Assembly: GCA_963726715.1 (NCBI GenBank)
Contig: CAVSDF010000008.1
Location: 1 to 64,000, forward strand
Length of the DNA: 64,000 nucleotides
Direction: 5' to 3'
Origin: CAVSDF01 sp963726715
Lineage (GTDB): Bacteria > Bacteroidota > Rhodothermia > Rhodothermales > BA12
Shown piece after piece: positions 9,964-19,706 of the stretch (positions within the stretch are counted from its first letter, which is position 1; every line of letters starts with the position of its first letter). Both the position numbers and the translations under genes were made by a program. Below the pieces are notes generated by a model, which was given only the letters and a program-made list of their open reading frames with translations, was not told where the DNA came from and did no database searches.

Positions 9964-11250
9964 ATGCCCGACGTCGCCTCTCCGCCTGTCTTGCCGCGCC
10001 GCGCGGCGCCCATCGCCCCGCCCTCCACATCGGAAGATGCGCCCGGCACTGCTCGTCCGTCGGCGGCGCCGCCGGTGGCGGCGGGGAATCTGCTCGCCGC
10101 GCCCGCGCCGACGCGGCTCGTCTCGCTCGACGCCTTCCGCGGGCTGACGATCATCGGCATGATCCTCGTCAACAACCCCGGCACGTGGAGCGCCATGTTC
10201 GGGCCGCTCGCACACGCGCCGTGGCACGGATGGACGCCGACCGACCTCGTCTTCCCCTTTTTCCTCTTCATCGTCGGCGTCTCGATCGCCCTCGCGTACG
10301 CGCGCCCGCTCGCCGAGAACCGGCCGCGCGGACCGCTCGCCGCCAAGGCCACGCGCCGCGCGCTCTGGCTCTTCGCCCTCGGCGCGCTCATGGCCGCCTA
10401 CCCGTTTTTCTCGTTCACCGACGGCGCCGTCGTCGGGCGCGACTACTCGATGCTGCGCATCATGGGCGTCCTGCAGCGCATCGCCGTCTGCTACCTCGCC
10501 GCCGTCCTGCTGCACCTGTACGCCTCGCGCCGCGCCCTCTGGGTGACGCTCTGGGCGATTCTCGCCGGCTACACGGTCCTTCTGCTCTTCGTGCCGGTGC
10601 CGCTGCTCGGGCGCCCGCAGATCGACCTCGCCGGGTCGACGTGGCCCGCGTGGCTCGACCGCCAGATCCTGACGCCGAACCACCTCTACGCCGGATCGAC
10701 GCCGTCGCGCACGTCCGACCCCGAGGGCCTCGCCTCGACGCTTCCCGCCATCGCCTCGACGCTCTTCGGCCTCTGGGCGGGCCTGCGCCTCCTCCGTGAC
10801 GATCTCACCGGCGAGCAGAAGGTGCTCCACCTGCTCCTCGCGGGCGTCGGCCTCGTGACGCTCGGGTATCTGTGGAGCTGGGCGCTGCCGCTCAACAAGC
10901 AGCTCTGGACGAGCTCCTACGCCGTCTTCACGGCCGGGCAGGCGCTCTGCGGCCTCGGCGCCTTCTACTGGCTCTTCGACCTGCGCGGCAAGGGCCGCTG
11001 GGCGCACCCGCTCGTCGTCTACGGCGTCAACGCGATCACGGTGTTCGTGCTCTCGGGCATCGTCGCCAAGACCCTCGGCGCCATCCACCTCACGCCCGAC
11101 GTGTCGCTGCAAAAGGCGATCTTCGACACGATCTTTCGCCCGCTCGGGCCGATCAAGGTCGCCTCGCTGCTCTACGCGCTCACGTGGATCGGCGGCTTCT
11201 ACGCCCTGCTCTCGTGGATGTACCGGCGCCGCTGGATCGTCAAGGTGTAG
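9964..11250 (+). CDS. Heparan-alpha-glucosaminide N-acetyltransferase-like membrane protein (NagX/DUF5009)
   Basis: A polytopic inner-membrane acyltransferase-type protein of 428 residues. After a Pro/Ala-rich cytoplasmic leader it has the family hallmark RLVSLDAFRGLTIIGMILVN followed by NPG, then repeated membrane segments (TDLVFPFFLFIVGVSIALAY, MGVLQRIAVCYLAAVLLHLY) and a positively charged end (YRRRWIVKV). Family members related to human HGSNAT transfer acetyl groups across the membrane to glucosamine-type sugars; bacterial NagX is linked to chitin or N-acetylglucosamine use. No chitin genes are adjacent, so the substrate is unknown. The start (ATG 9964) is the last Met before the conserved part that leaves a plausible leader; an upstream ATG at 9859 is less likely. 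Confidence 0.85.
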   Translation: MPDVASPPVLPRRAAPIAPPSTSEDAPGTARPSAAPPVAAGNLLAAPAPTRLVSLDAFRGLTIIGMILVNNPGTWSAMFGPLAHAPWHGWTPTDLVFPFFLFIVGVSIALAYARPLAENRPRGPLAAKATRRALWLFALGALMAAYPFFSFTDGAVVGRDYSMLRIMGVLQRIAVCYLAAVLLHLYASRRALWVTLWAILAGYTVLLLFVPVPLLGRPQIDLAGSTWPAWLDRQILTPNHLYAGSTPSRTSDPEGLASTLPAIASTLFGLWAGLRLLRDDLTGEQKVLHLLLAGVGLVTLGYLWSWALPLNKQLWTSSYAVFTAGQALCGLGAFYWLFDLRGKGRWAHPLVVYGVNAITVFVLSGIVAKTLGAIHLTPDVSLQKAIFDTIFRPLGPIKVASLLYALTWIGGFYALLSWMYRRRWIVKV

Positions 11251-11304
11251 CCGACGGGCCACGAGCGAAGGCGCCGAGCGCACGAAAAGAGGCGCCGAAA
11301 GCGC

Positions 11305-11333
11305 TTGACAGCAGACCGTCGATAGTAGAAATT
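11305..11333 (+). promoter_or_regulatory. Putative promoter of the 11389 lipoprotein gene
   Basis: TTGACA at 11305-11310 is followed after 15 bp by TAGAAATT (11326-11333), the most AT-rich short stretch nearby and about 55 bp before the start codon. The spacing is shorter than the classical 17 bp but suits the split promoter elements of Bacteroidota-like sigma factors. Confidence 0.4.
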
Positions 11334-11388
11334 GCCTCCGCTCGTTGCCTCGTCGGGCGACTCCGGTCCTCACTTCCCAACCCCCGCC

Positions 11389-11947
11389 ATGCGCCGACTC
11401 GCCTTCTCCGTCCTTCCAGCGCTCGCGTGCGCGGCCCTCGTGGGCGTCGGCGCCGGGTGCGGCGCCTCCCGCCCGTCCACTGCCGACGGCGCCGGGCCGG
11501 ACCGGCGCGATGCGGCTCGTCGTGCCGAGCGAGTACGGGCGCGCCAGCGGCAGCCAGAACGTCAACATCACCGCGACCGGCGAATCGGTGTGCCTGACGA
11601 CGACCTGCGACGTCAAGGGCATCCGCCTGACGTTCTCCAACGCCTCACGCCAGCAGGCGCAGCTGCGCGTGCTCCCGGCCGTCATCACGGCAGGCGCGCG
11701 CTCGTTCACCGTGCCCGCCTCCGACCTCCCGCGCCAGCAGGACTTCATGCCGTCCGGCCCCTTCCTCTCGACGCTCGTGCGCGGCGACTTCGTCGACGCC
11801 CTCGCCACCGACCGCGACGTGACGGTGACCTTCGGCTCGACGAGCCTCGTCTTTCCCTACGAGTCGCGCCGCCCGCTGCGCCAGCTCCTCGAAACGATGC
11901 GCGAACAGGCCCCGACGGCCCCGCCGGAGACGCCGCAGGGCCGCTGA
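11389..11947 (+). CDS. Lipoprotein of unknown function (one frameshift)
   Basis: The start ATG 11389 gives a lipoprotein signal (MRRLAFSVLPALACAALVGV, then GAGC as lipobox with the Cys to be acylated). Near 11510 the frame shifts by one base and continues as RLVVPSEYGRASGSQNVNIT to the stop at 11947. The mature part (about 160 residues) is beta-rich, contains a CLTTTC Cys pair and the segment DVTVTFGSTSLVFPYESRRP, and ends in a Pro-rich tail. I recognise no domain family. It sits alone with its own candidate promoter and is followed by a weak hairpin at 11980-11998. It is probably exported and anchored in the outer membrane. Confidence 0.7.
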
Positions 11948-12051
11948 ATCCGCGCCCGCGCTCGGTGCAGTCTAGACGATCGGCTCCGTAAGGAGCGATA
12001 TCGCGCCCGCTTGGACAGGGGCTTTCCTCACTCCTGTCCCCGCCCGCCGCC

Positions 12052-12915
12052 ATGACCACGCGCCGCCGCCTCGTTCTCGTCCCCGTCGTCCTCCTCGGCC
12101 TCGCCGTGCTCACCATCGCCGCGCTCGTCGTTCGCGGCGGGCACCTCGCGGCCACGCGATACGCCGTGCCCGCGGCGGGGCTGCGTGCTCGGCCCGACTC
12201 CGCCGTCGTCGCCCGCGGCCACCACCTCTCGCTGGCGATGGGGTGCCGCGAGTGCCACGGCGCCGACCTCGGCGGCCAGGTCCTCGGCGACGCGCCCCCG
12301 TTCCGCCTCGTCGCCACCAACCTCACGCGCGGACGCGGCGGCGTCGGGGCGTCGCTCACGCCTGACGTGGTCGAGCGGGCGCTGCGCCACGGCGTCGGGC
12401 ACGACGGGCGCGGCCTCTGGGTGATGCCGACGGCCGGCTTCCGCCACTTCAGCGCTGCCGACATCGAGGCTCTCGCCGCCTACCTCGCCACGGCGCCCGC
12501 CGTCGACCGCGACAGCGGCGGTGTCGTGCTCCGCCCCCTCGGGCGCATCCTCTACGCTGCGGGACAGATGCGCCCGGAGATCTTCCCCGACCCCGCCCCC
12601 GGCCCGGCGACGACCCCCGCCGGTGTGGAGATGGGCCGCTACATCGCCGACATCGGCTGCCGCCACTGCCACGGCGCCGACCTGCGTGGCGGGCCGCACC
12701 CCGAGCCCGGAGGCCCTGCCGTGCCATCGCTCGCCGCCGCGGCCGGGTGGACGCTGCCGCAGTTCACAGACGCTGTGCAGACCGGCGTGCGCCCGTCCGG
12801 TCCGGCCCTCGACCCCCGGTGGATGCCGTGGACGGCCTTCGCGGGTCTGGCGCCGGACGAGGTCGCCGCCCTCCACGCCTACCTGCGCACGGCCTTCGCC
12901 ACGCCGCGCTCGTGA
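12052..12915 (+). CDS. Dihaem cytochrome c
   Basis: A membrane-anchored, periplasm-facing cytochrome c of 287 residues. One N-terminal helix (VLVPVVLLGLAVLTIAALVV) serves as uncleaved anchor or signal. Two class I haem-binding motifs are present: CRECH at residues 65-69 and CRHCH at about 203-207. Likely axial Met ligands are in WVMPTAGF and RWMPWTAF. Each half has the same order (CxxCH, glycine-rich loop, Met, C-terminal helix ending in AAYLATAP or ALHAYLRTAF), so it arose by duplication of a single-haem domain. It resembles cytochrome subunits of membrane dehydrogenases, but no dehydrogenase gene is adjacent; the redox partner is unknown. A hairpin terminator follows. Confidence 0.92.
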   Translation: MTTRRRLVLVPVVLLGLAVLTIAALVVRGGHLAATRYAVPAAGLRARPDSAVVARGHHLSLAMGCRECHGADLGGQVLGDAPPFRLVATNLTRGRGGVGASLTPDVVERALRHGVGHDGRGLWVMPTAGFRHFSAADIEALAAYLATAPAVDRDSGGVVLRPLGRILYAAGQMRPEIFPDPAPGPATTPAGVEMGRYIADIGCRHCHGADLRGGPHPEPGGPAVPSLAAAAGWTLPQFTDAVQTGVRPSGPALDPRWMPWTAFAGLAPDEVAALHAYLRTAFATPRS

Positions 12916-12941
12916 TCGCCCGCGCGGCGTCCACAAACGAC

Positions 12942-12986
12942 ACCGCCGCCCGCCGCTCTCCGATTGGGGATGCGACGGGCGGCGGT
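12942..12986. terminator. Bidirectional terminator, cytochrome c / msrB
   Basis: An 11-bp perfect inverted repeat (ACCGCCGCCCG at 12942-12952, its complement at 12976-12986) lies between convergent genes. Confidence 0.75.
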
Positions 12987-13010
12987 TCCGTGTCGGGGTG
13001 AGCGCGCGGC

Positions 13011-13487
13011 TCAGGCGCCGTCGCCGCTCGGGGCTTCGGTGCCGTCGTCGGGCGTGAAGTCGAGGGCGGCAGAGTTCATGCAGTAGCGGAGGCGCGTCGG
13101 GCGCGGGCCGTCGTCGAAGACGTGGCCGAGGTGGCTGTCGCAGCGCGCGCACCGCGTCTCGACGCGCACCATGCCGTAGCTGCGGTCGCGGATCTCGCGG
13201 ATGTGGTCGGGCGAGACGGGCTGGAAGAAGCTCGGCCATCCGGTGCCCGACTCGAACTTGGCGTCGGAGCGGAAGAGCGGCAGGGCGCACAGGCGGCAGG
13301 CGTACGTGCCGGTCTCCTTGGTGTGGAGGAGCAGGCCGCAGCCGGGCCGCTCGGTGCCGTGGTCGAGCAGGATGTGGCGCTCCTCGGGCGTGAGCCGCGC
13401 GGCGAGCCGCTCGATCTCGGCGGGCGAGGGCGGCGTCAGGTCGTAGCCGAGGGTGGACGTGCGGGAGGATGTGGAGGTGTCGGACAT
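13011..13487 (-). CDS. msrB: Peptide-methionine (R)-S-oxide reductase MsrB
   Basis: This enzyme repairs the R epimer of oxidised methionine in proteins. The 158-residue length is standard. Zinc-binding pairs C64-x2-C67 (CRLC) and C113-x2-C116 (CARC) are present, with ESGTGWPSFFQP, the substrate-pocket signature. The catalytic cysteine is C136 in LRYCMNSAAL. The leader of about 14 residues is Ser/Thr-rich and does not look like an export signal, so the enzyme should be cytoplasmic. The gene stands alone, convergent with the cytochrome gene and about 90 bp downstream of the GlsB-type membrane protein gene on the same strand. Confidence 0.97.
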   Translation of the reverse strand: MSDTSTSSRTSTLGYDLTPPSPAEIERLAARLTPEERHILLDHGTERPGCGLLLHTKETGTYACRLCALPLFRSDAKFESGTGWPSFFQPVSPDHIREIRDRSYGMVRVETRCARCDSHLGHVFDDGPRPTRLRYCMNSAALDFTPDDGTEAPSGDGA

Positions 13488-13581
13488 GTAGGCAGATGGA
13501 AGGATGTTGTCGTCCCCGCGAACGGAGCATCGCTGGGCAGGCTCCGCCCTCCGCCGGTGACGATCCGGCCGCGCCGCAGCG

Positions 13582-13869
13582 TCACACCCGCCGACTGCCG
13601 CGCCGCAGCATCCCGAGACCGAAGGCGAGGAGGGCTGAGCCGAGGACGGCCCAGATGACCGGGAACGCCCGTCCGCCGACGCTCAGGCTGAAGATCTCCG
13701 GCAGGCCGAGTTGCCCGGCCAGCCACGCGCCGAGCCAGGCCCCGACGAAGCCGACGAAGATGGAGACGAGGCACCCGCCGAGCGAGTATCCGGCGAGCGA
13801 CTGCCCGATGGAGCCGCAGATGCCGGCGACGAGCAGGAGCAGCAGGAGGCCGATGGGGTCGGTGATCAT
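13582..13869 (-). CDS. GlsB/YeaQ/YmgE-family small membrane protein
   Basis: A 95-residue, very hydrophobic protein starting at ATG 13869 (MITDPIGLLLLLLVAGICGS). The glycine-rich helix pattern (GQSLAGYSLGGCLVSIFVGF, then VGAWLGAWLAGQLGLP) is typical of the transglycosylase-associated/GlsB family, which appears in stress or acid-resistance contexts without a defined biochemical role. Unlike the shortest family members it has a third hydrophobic segment (AFPVIWAVLGSALLAFGL) ending in a basic tail (LRRGSRRV). A longer in-frame reading to 14097 is discarded because its extra N-terminus is low complexity. It is divergent from typA. Confidence 0.82.
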   Translation of the reverse strand: MITDPIGLLLLLLVAGICGSIGQSLAGYSLGGCLVSIFVGFVGAWLGAWLAGQLGLPEIFSLSVGGRAFPVIWAVLGSALLAFGLGMLRRGSRRV

Positions 13870-14114
13870 CGTCGGGGGTGGGTTGGGTGAGGCGCAAAGG
13901 TGCGCACGCCACCGTCCCGGCGCCACTGCCCGCCGCTCGCGAAGCCGCATCGTTACGTCCTGTCCTGCGCGGCCGCTTTGCGCCCGGATTCGCCGCAAAC
14001 GCACTGCCTCGCCGGACCCGCCGCGGGGCGGTGCGCGTGGTTCTGGGCTGACACCAATTTCTCGCTTTTGCCGCGTCTGCGCCTCTTTCCGGCGCATGTG
14101 GCCCGCTTCTCCCC

Positions 14115-15960
<1,846 letters not shown>

Positions 15961-16103
15961 GCGCCGACACCGCCCCCAGGACGTTTCGTGTGTGAAGACG
16001 GGGCGGGATGCGAACGATAGGAGTGGCCTGGTAGGGACTGGAGAGCCGAACGAGTGCTGCAATGCGCTGAACGAATTGTGGGGCTTGTGTAAAGATGGCG
16101 CGA

Positions 16104-16131
16104 GCAGCCGTACTCCTTGAGTACCGGCTGC
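16104..16131. promoter_or_regulatory. Strong hairpin in the leader of the subtilase gene
   Basis: GCAGCC-GTACTC at 16104-16115 pairs with GAGTAC-c-GGCTGC at 16119-16131 around a 3-nt loop, 38 bp before the ATG. There is no T-run, so it may be a leader structure affecting mRNA stability or translation, or the tail hairpin of typA. Confidence 0.45.
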
Positions 16132-16168
16132 CCGCAGCCTTCCGTCCACATTCGTTCCTCCACGGTAC

Positions 16169-17308
16169 ATGACCCCTCGGTCCACCTTCCGCACCGGCCT
16201 TCTGGCCTCCCTTCTCGCGGGCGTTGCCCTCACCGGCTGCGACGCCGGCGTCGACTCCGCCGTCCCCGCGCCCGTCACCGGCCCGAGCGGCGCCGTCGTT
16301 CCCGGCCGCTACATCGTCGTCCTGCGCGCTGACGGGGCGAGCAAGAACGCCGCCGCCACGCTCGCCGCGGTCGAAGACGCCTCGGGCGCCGATGTGGCCC
16401 TCCGCTACGACGGCGCGGCCCTGCTCGGCTTCGCGGGCGACATGAGCGGCGCCGAAGCGGCCGCCATCGCCGCCGACCCGCGCGTCGCCTACGTCGAGCC
16501 CGACCGCGTCGTCGCCCTCGGCAAGCCCACCGGCGGCGGTGGCTCGCAGCCGACGCAGACGACGCCGTGGGGCATCACCCGCATCGGCGGGGCGCGCGAC
16601 GGCGCCGGCAAGACCGCGTGGGTCATCGACACCGGCATCGACCTCGACCACCCGGACCTCAACGTCGATGTCGCGCGCAGCCGCAGCTTCGTCTCGACCG
16701 AGTCGACGCCCGAGGACCTCGAAGGCCACGGCACGCACGTCGCGGGCACCATCGCGGCGCTCAACAACAGCATTGGCGTCATCGGCGTGGCGCCGGGCGC
16801 GCGCGTCGTCGCCGTCAAGGTGCTCAACCGCCGCGGCTCGGGCAGCTACTCCGAGATCATCGCGGGCGTCAACTACGTCGCCGGCGCGGCGGCCTCGGGC
16901 GACGCGGCCAACATGAGCCTCGGCGGCGGCGCCTCGCAGGCGCTCGACGACGCGGTCATCGCCGCCGCCGGGCGCGGCATCCGCTTCGCCCTCGCCGCTG
17001 GCAACTCGAGCGCCGACGCCACGACGAGCTCCCCCGCCCGTGCCAACGGCCCGAACATCTGGACCGTCTCGGCCATCGGGCAGAACGACTGCCTCGCCTC
17101 GTTCTCCAACTACGGCACGCCCGTCGACGTGGCCGGTCCGGGCGTCGGCGTCTACTCGACGACCAAGGGCAATGCCTACACGACGCTCTCAGGCACCTCG
17201 ATGGCGAGCCCGCACATCGCGGGTCTGCTGCTCTTCGGCGCCCTCGGCAGCGACGGCGTGATCTGCGGCGACAAGGACACCTCGCCCGACCCGATCGGCC
17301 ACTTCTGA
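16169..17308 (+). CDS. Secreted subtilisin-like serine protease (S8), lipoprotein
   Basis: A 379-residue export-targeted protease. The N-terminus is a lipoprotein signal (FRTGLLASLLAGVALTGC; Cys acylation likely). An inhibitor-I9-type propeptide follows at about residues 45-115 (GRYIVVLRADGASKNAAATL to VAYVEPDRVVAL), then the S8 catalytic domain with the triad Asp in VIDTGIDLDHPDL (about residue 152), His in GHGTHVAGTIA (about 188) and Ser in SGTSMASPHIAGL (about 343), plus the oxyanion Asn region LAAGNSS. No frameshift. The C-terminus is short and has no sorting domain, so anchoring would be through the lipid. Monocistronic, with a terminator at 17329-17360. Confidence 0.95.
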   Translation: MTPRSTFRTGLLASLLAGVALTGCDAGVDSAVPAPVTGPSGAVVPGRYIVVLRADGASKNAAATLAAVEDASGADVALRYDGAALLGFAGDMSGAEAAAIAADPRVAYVEPDRVVALGKPTGGGGSQPTQTTPWGITRIGGARDGAGKTAWVIDTGIDLDHPDLNVDVARSRSFVSTESTPEDLEGHGTHVAGTIAALNNSIGVIGVAPGARVVAVKVLNRRGSGSYSEIIAGVNYVAGAAASGDAANMSLGGGASQALDDAVIAAAGRGIRFALAAGNSSADATTSSPARANGPNIWTVSAIGQNDCLASFSNYGTPVDVAGPGVGVYSTTKGNAYTTLSGTSMASPHIAGLLLFGALGSDGVICGDKDTSPDPIGHF

Positions 17309-17328
17309 TCGCGCGATCATACGACTGC

Positions 17329-17360
17329 GGCGCCCCTCCGGCTCAGGCCTGAGGGGCGCC
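17329..17360 (+). terminator. Terminator after subtilase gene
   Basis: A 10-bp perfect stem (GGCGCCCCTC at 17329-17338, GAGGGGCGCC at 17351-17360) lies 20 bp after the stop codon. Confidence 0.75.
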
Positions 17361-17505
17361 GTGCGTTTCGGGCGAGCGCCGCGCCAGGCATGACGGTCCG
17401 TCCGGGTGGCCGTTGCGTCCATGTGGCCAGTGGCATCGGCAGGGGCGAGGTGAAGGCGAGAACGCCGCGACGCCGGTACCTTGCCGCGTCCTCTGCCCCG
17501 TGTCC

Positions 17506-18636
17506 ATGCTCCGCGTCTTCGCCTCCATCGCCCTCGCCGCGCTCGCGCTCGGCGTTACCGGTTGCCGCGACCGTGAGACCTCCGCGTCGCCCGGTGGCGT
17601 GGCCTCCGCCGCACCGGGCGGCTCGGCCACGGCGGACGTCCCGACGGGCTTCGCGCTCACGCGCGAGGAAGGCGCCGATGTGCTGACGCTCGCGGATGGA
17701 TCGCGGTTCGTGCTCGTGCCGCACGATTCCACGCCGCCTGTGGGCGTCGCCGGGACGGTCGTGCGGGTGCCGGTGCGGCGCGCGGTGGCGCTCTCGACGA
17801 CCCACCTCGGCTTCGTCGAACGGCTCGGGGCGGCGGCGGCGCTCGCGGGCGTCGCAGGGGCGGAGTGGGTGGTGAGCCCGTCGGTGCGGGCGGGCCTCGA
17901 CAGTGGGCGCATCGCGAACGTCGGCGACGCGGCGGGGGGCGTCAACCTCGAAGCGGTCGCGGCGGCGCGGCCCGACATCCTCCTCACGTCGGCGGGCGAC
18001 GACGCGCTCATCGGGCGGCTGGCCGTCGTCGGGGTGCCGGTCGTGGCGCTCGGCGAGCACCGCGAGGCGACGCCGGTCGCGCGGGCGGCGTGGCTGCGCG
18101 TCGTCGGGGCGCTCACCGGCACGCAGGCCCGCGCGGACACCGCCGTGGCGGGCATCGCTGCGCGCTACCGCGCGCGCTCGGCAGAGGCACGTCAGGCGAT
18201 GCCGAAGCCGACGGTCGTCGTCGGGGCGCCGTACCGGGGCGTCTGGTACGTGCCGGGGGGCGGCACCTTCACCGCCCGGCTCGTCGCCGACGCGGGCGGC
18301 GACTACCTCTGGGGCGGCGACACGCTGCGGCAGGCCCTTCCGCGCTCGCTCGAAGACGTCGTCGCAAAGGCGCAGGCGGCCGACGTGTGGATCGACCCCG
18401 GCGCGTGGCACCGCCTCGCCGACGGCACCGCCGACGAGCCGCGCGTCGAACTCTTCGCCGCCTTCACGAAGGGCCACGTCTGGGCGCCCGACGCGCGGTT
18501 GTCGCCCGGCGGCGGCTACGCGATCCACGAAACCGGCGTCGCCGAACCCGACGTCGTCCTCGCCGACCTCGTCTGCATCTTCCACCCGGCCCTCCGCCCC
18601 GGCTGCCGCCCGTCGTACTACCGGCGGCTCGAATGA
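17506..18636 (+). CDS. ABC-transporter substrate-binding lipoprotein (haem/siderophore/B12 type)
   Basis: A 376-residue periplasmic-binding-protein-like lipoprotein: signal LRVFASIALAALALGVTGC, then a Ser/Gly/Ala-rich linker, then the two-lobed class III fold. Characteristic features are VVRVPVRRAVALSTTHLGFV (first strand and helix), NLEAVAAARPDILLT (the FepB/BtuF-like ExLxxLxPDLVI motif), the long backbone helix, and VVVGAPYRGVWYVPGGGTFT in the second lobe. This fold delivers ferric siderophores, haem or cobalamin to a TonB-linked ABC importer. No permease or ATPase lies nearby, so the partner transporter is elsewhere. Because the genome has a B12-dependent reductase, cobalamin is one possible ligand, but that is inference. 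Start is ATG 17506. Confidence 0.85.
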   Translation: MLRVFASIALAALALGVTGCRDRETSASPGGVASAAPGGSATADVPTGFALTREEGADVLTLADGSRFVLVPHDSTPPVGVAGTVVRVPVRRAVALSTTHLGFVERLGAAAALAGVAGAEWVVSPSVRAGLDSGRIANVGDAAGGVNLEAVAAARPDILLTSAGDDALIGRLAVVGVPVVALGEHREATPVARAAWLRVVGALTGTQARADTAVAGIAARYRARSAEARQAMPKPTVVVGAPYRGVWYVPGGGTFTARLVADAGGDYLWGGDTLRQALPRSLEDVVAKAQAADVWIDPGAWHRLADGTADEPRVELFAAFTKGHVWAPDARLSPGGGYAIHETGVAEPDVVLADLVCIFHPALRPGCRPSYYRRLE

Positions 18637-18685
18637 GCGGGAGTTGGTGAGGATGTGAGTCGGCGGGATCGTGAGTGCGCGGCGG

Positions 18686-19327
18686 TCACCGCCCGATGTC
18701 GTCGGGGAGGCGGAAGACGGGGAGCGAGAGGCGCCACGCGATGGCGGCGAAGCGGAGGCCTGCGACGAGTGCCATGCCGGTCACCGCGGCCCCGTCGCGC
18801 CCGACGCCGACGGCTCCGAGGGCGAGGTAGAGGGTGATGCCCGCGACGACGGTCGTCGCGTAGAGGCGTCCGCGCCGCAGCACGAGCGGGATCTCAGCGG
18901 TGAGGACATCGCGGATGGCGCCGCCCGCGGTTGCCGTGACCGTCCCCATCACCAGCACGAGCGGCCACGACAGCCCGGCGGCCTCGGCGATCTGCGCGCC
19001 GCGGATGCCGAAGAACGCGAGCCCGAGCGCGTCGGCGACGAGAAGCGGCCCTTCGACGCGCTCGACGGGCCGCTCGCGCAGGTGGACGTAGGCGATGGTG
19101 GCGAAGGCGGCGGCGAGAATGACGCCGAGGTAGCGCGGGTCGTCGATCCAGAAGACCGGGTGGCGGTCGAGGAGCACATCGCGCAGCGTGCCACCCCCGA
19201 CGGCGGTAACGAGCGCCAGCACGACGACGCCGAACCAGTCGAGGTGCTTCCGGCCTGCCGCGAGGGCGCCCGAGGCAGCGAAAACGGCCACGCCGAGCAG
19301 GTCGGCGGCGAAGGCGAACACGGGCAT
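18686..19327 (-). CDS. TRIC cation channel / UPF0126 family membrane protein
   Basis: A 213-residue inner-membrane protein with seven predicted helices in two repeated halves. The halves are marked by DLLGVAVFAASGALAAGRK and ADALGLAFFGIRGAQIAEA, and by the paired glycine motifs AVGGGTLRDVLL and ATAGGAIRDVLT, which are the K+-binding kinked-helix signatures of prokaryotic TRIC channels. The duplication inside one chain is normal for the family. It probably forms a homotrimeric monovalent-cation channel. Start at ATG 19327. It is convergent with the substrate-binding-protein gene (50 bp apart) and divergent from the glycosyltransferase gene. Confidence 0.92.
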   Translation of the reverse strand: MPVFAFAADLLGVAVFAASGALAAGRKHLDWFGVVVLALVTAVGGGTLRDVLLDRHPVFWIDDPRYLGVILAAAFATIAYVHLRERPVERVEGPLLVADALGLAFFGIRGAQIAEAAGLSWPLVLVMGTVTATAGGAIRDVLTAEIPLVLRRGRLYATTVVAGITLYLALGAVGVGRDGAAVTGMALVAGLRFAAIAWRLSLPVFRLPDDIGR

Positions 19328-19706
19328 GGGGGGTGGAGGGTGGTGAGGTGGATGGGGGCGCGGCGAGCGCGGCGCGAGGGTCGCCACCGCAGCAACCCCT
19401 CCCTTCGAGAGAGGTGGACCACCGCGAAGCAGTGGAACGGTGGGTGTGCGGCGGTTCAGAGCTGGCGGGACCACCCCACCCCGCCTTCGGCGGGGAGCCC
19501 TCAAGGGGGCGGTTTGGGGGGCACCTCCTTTGAGGTCAGATGCCCCCAACGACCCACGATCAACCACGAACGACAAACGACCCGCGCCGCGCCCGGCGTC
19601 TTCGGGGGCGGTTCAAGCGCCCCACGGTCGGAGGCGATCCGCGCGGGCGCTACTTTCACGGTGCGCCGCCCTTTCCTTCGCACCACCAGCCGTGCCCGCC
19701 CCGCCG
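19328..19706. other. Structured, GC-rich intergenic region
   Basis: No gene is supported in these 379 bases. The middle part contains several hairpin-forming palindromes, including CCCCGCC-TTC-GGCGGGG near 19480 and an imperfect dyad between CCTCAAGGGGG and CCTCCTTTGAGG (about 19499-19535). C/A-rich stretches such as CGATCAACCACGAACGACA near 19557 resemble similar tracts before other start codons in this window. It could be a fossil repeat element. Confidence 0.45.

Noticed and set aside
17400..17505. Cobalamin riboswitch before the substrate-binding lipoprotein gene
   Set aside because: GCCAGTGGC-like stretches are present, but neither the conserved GGGAA core nor a B12-box pattern could be found.
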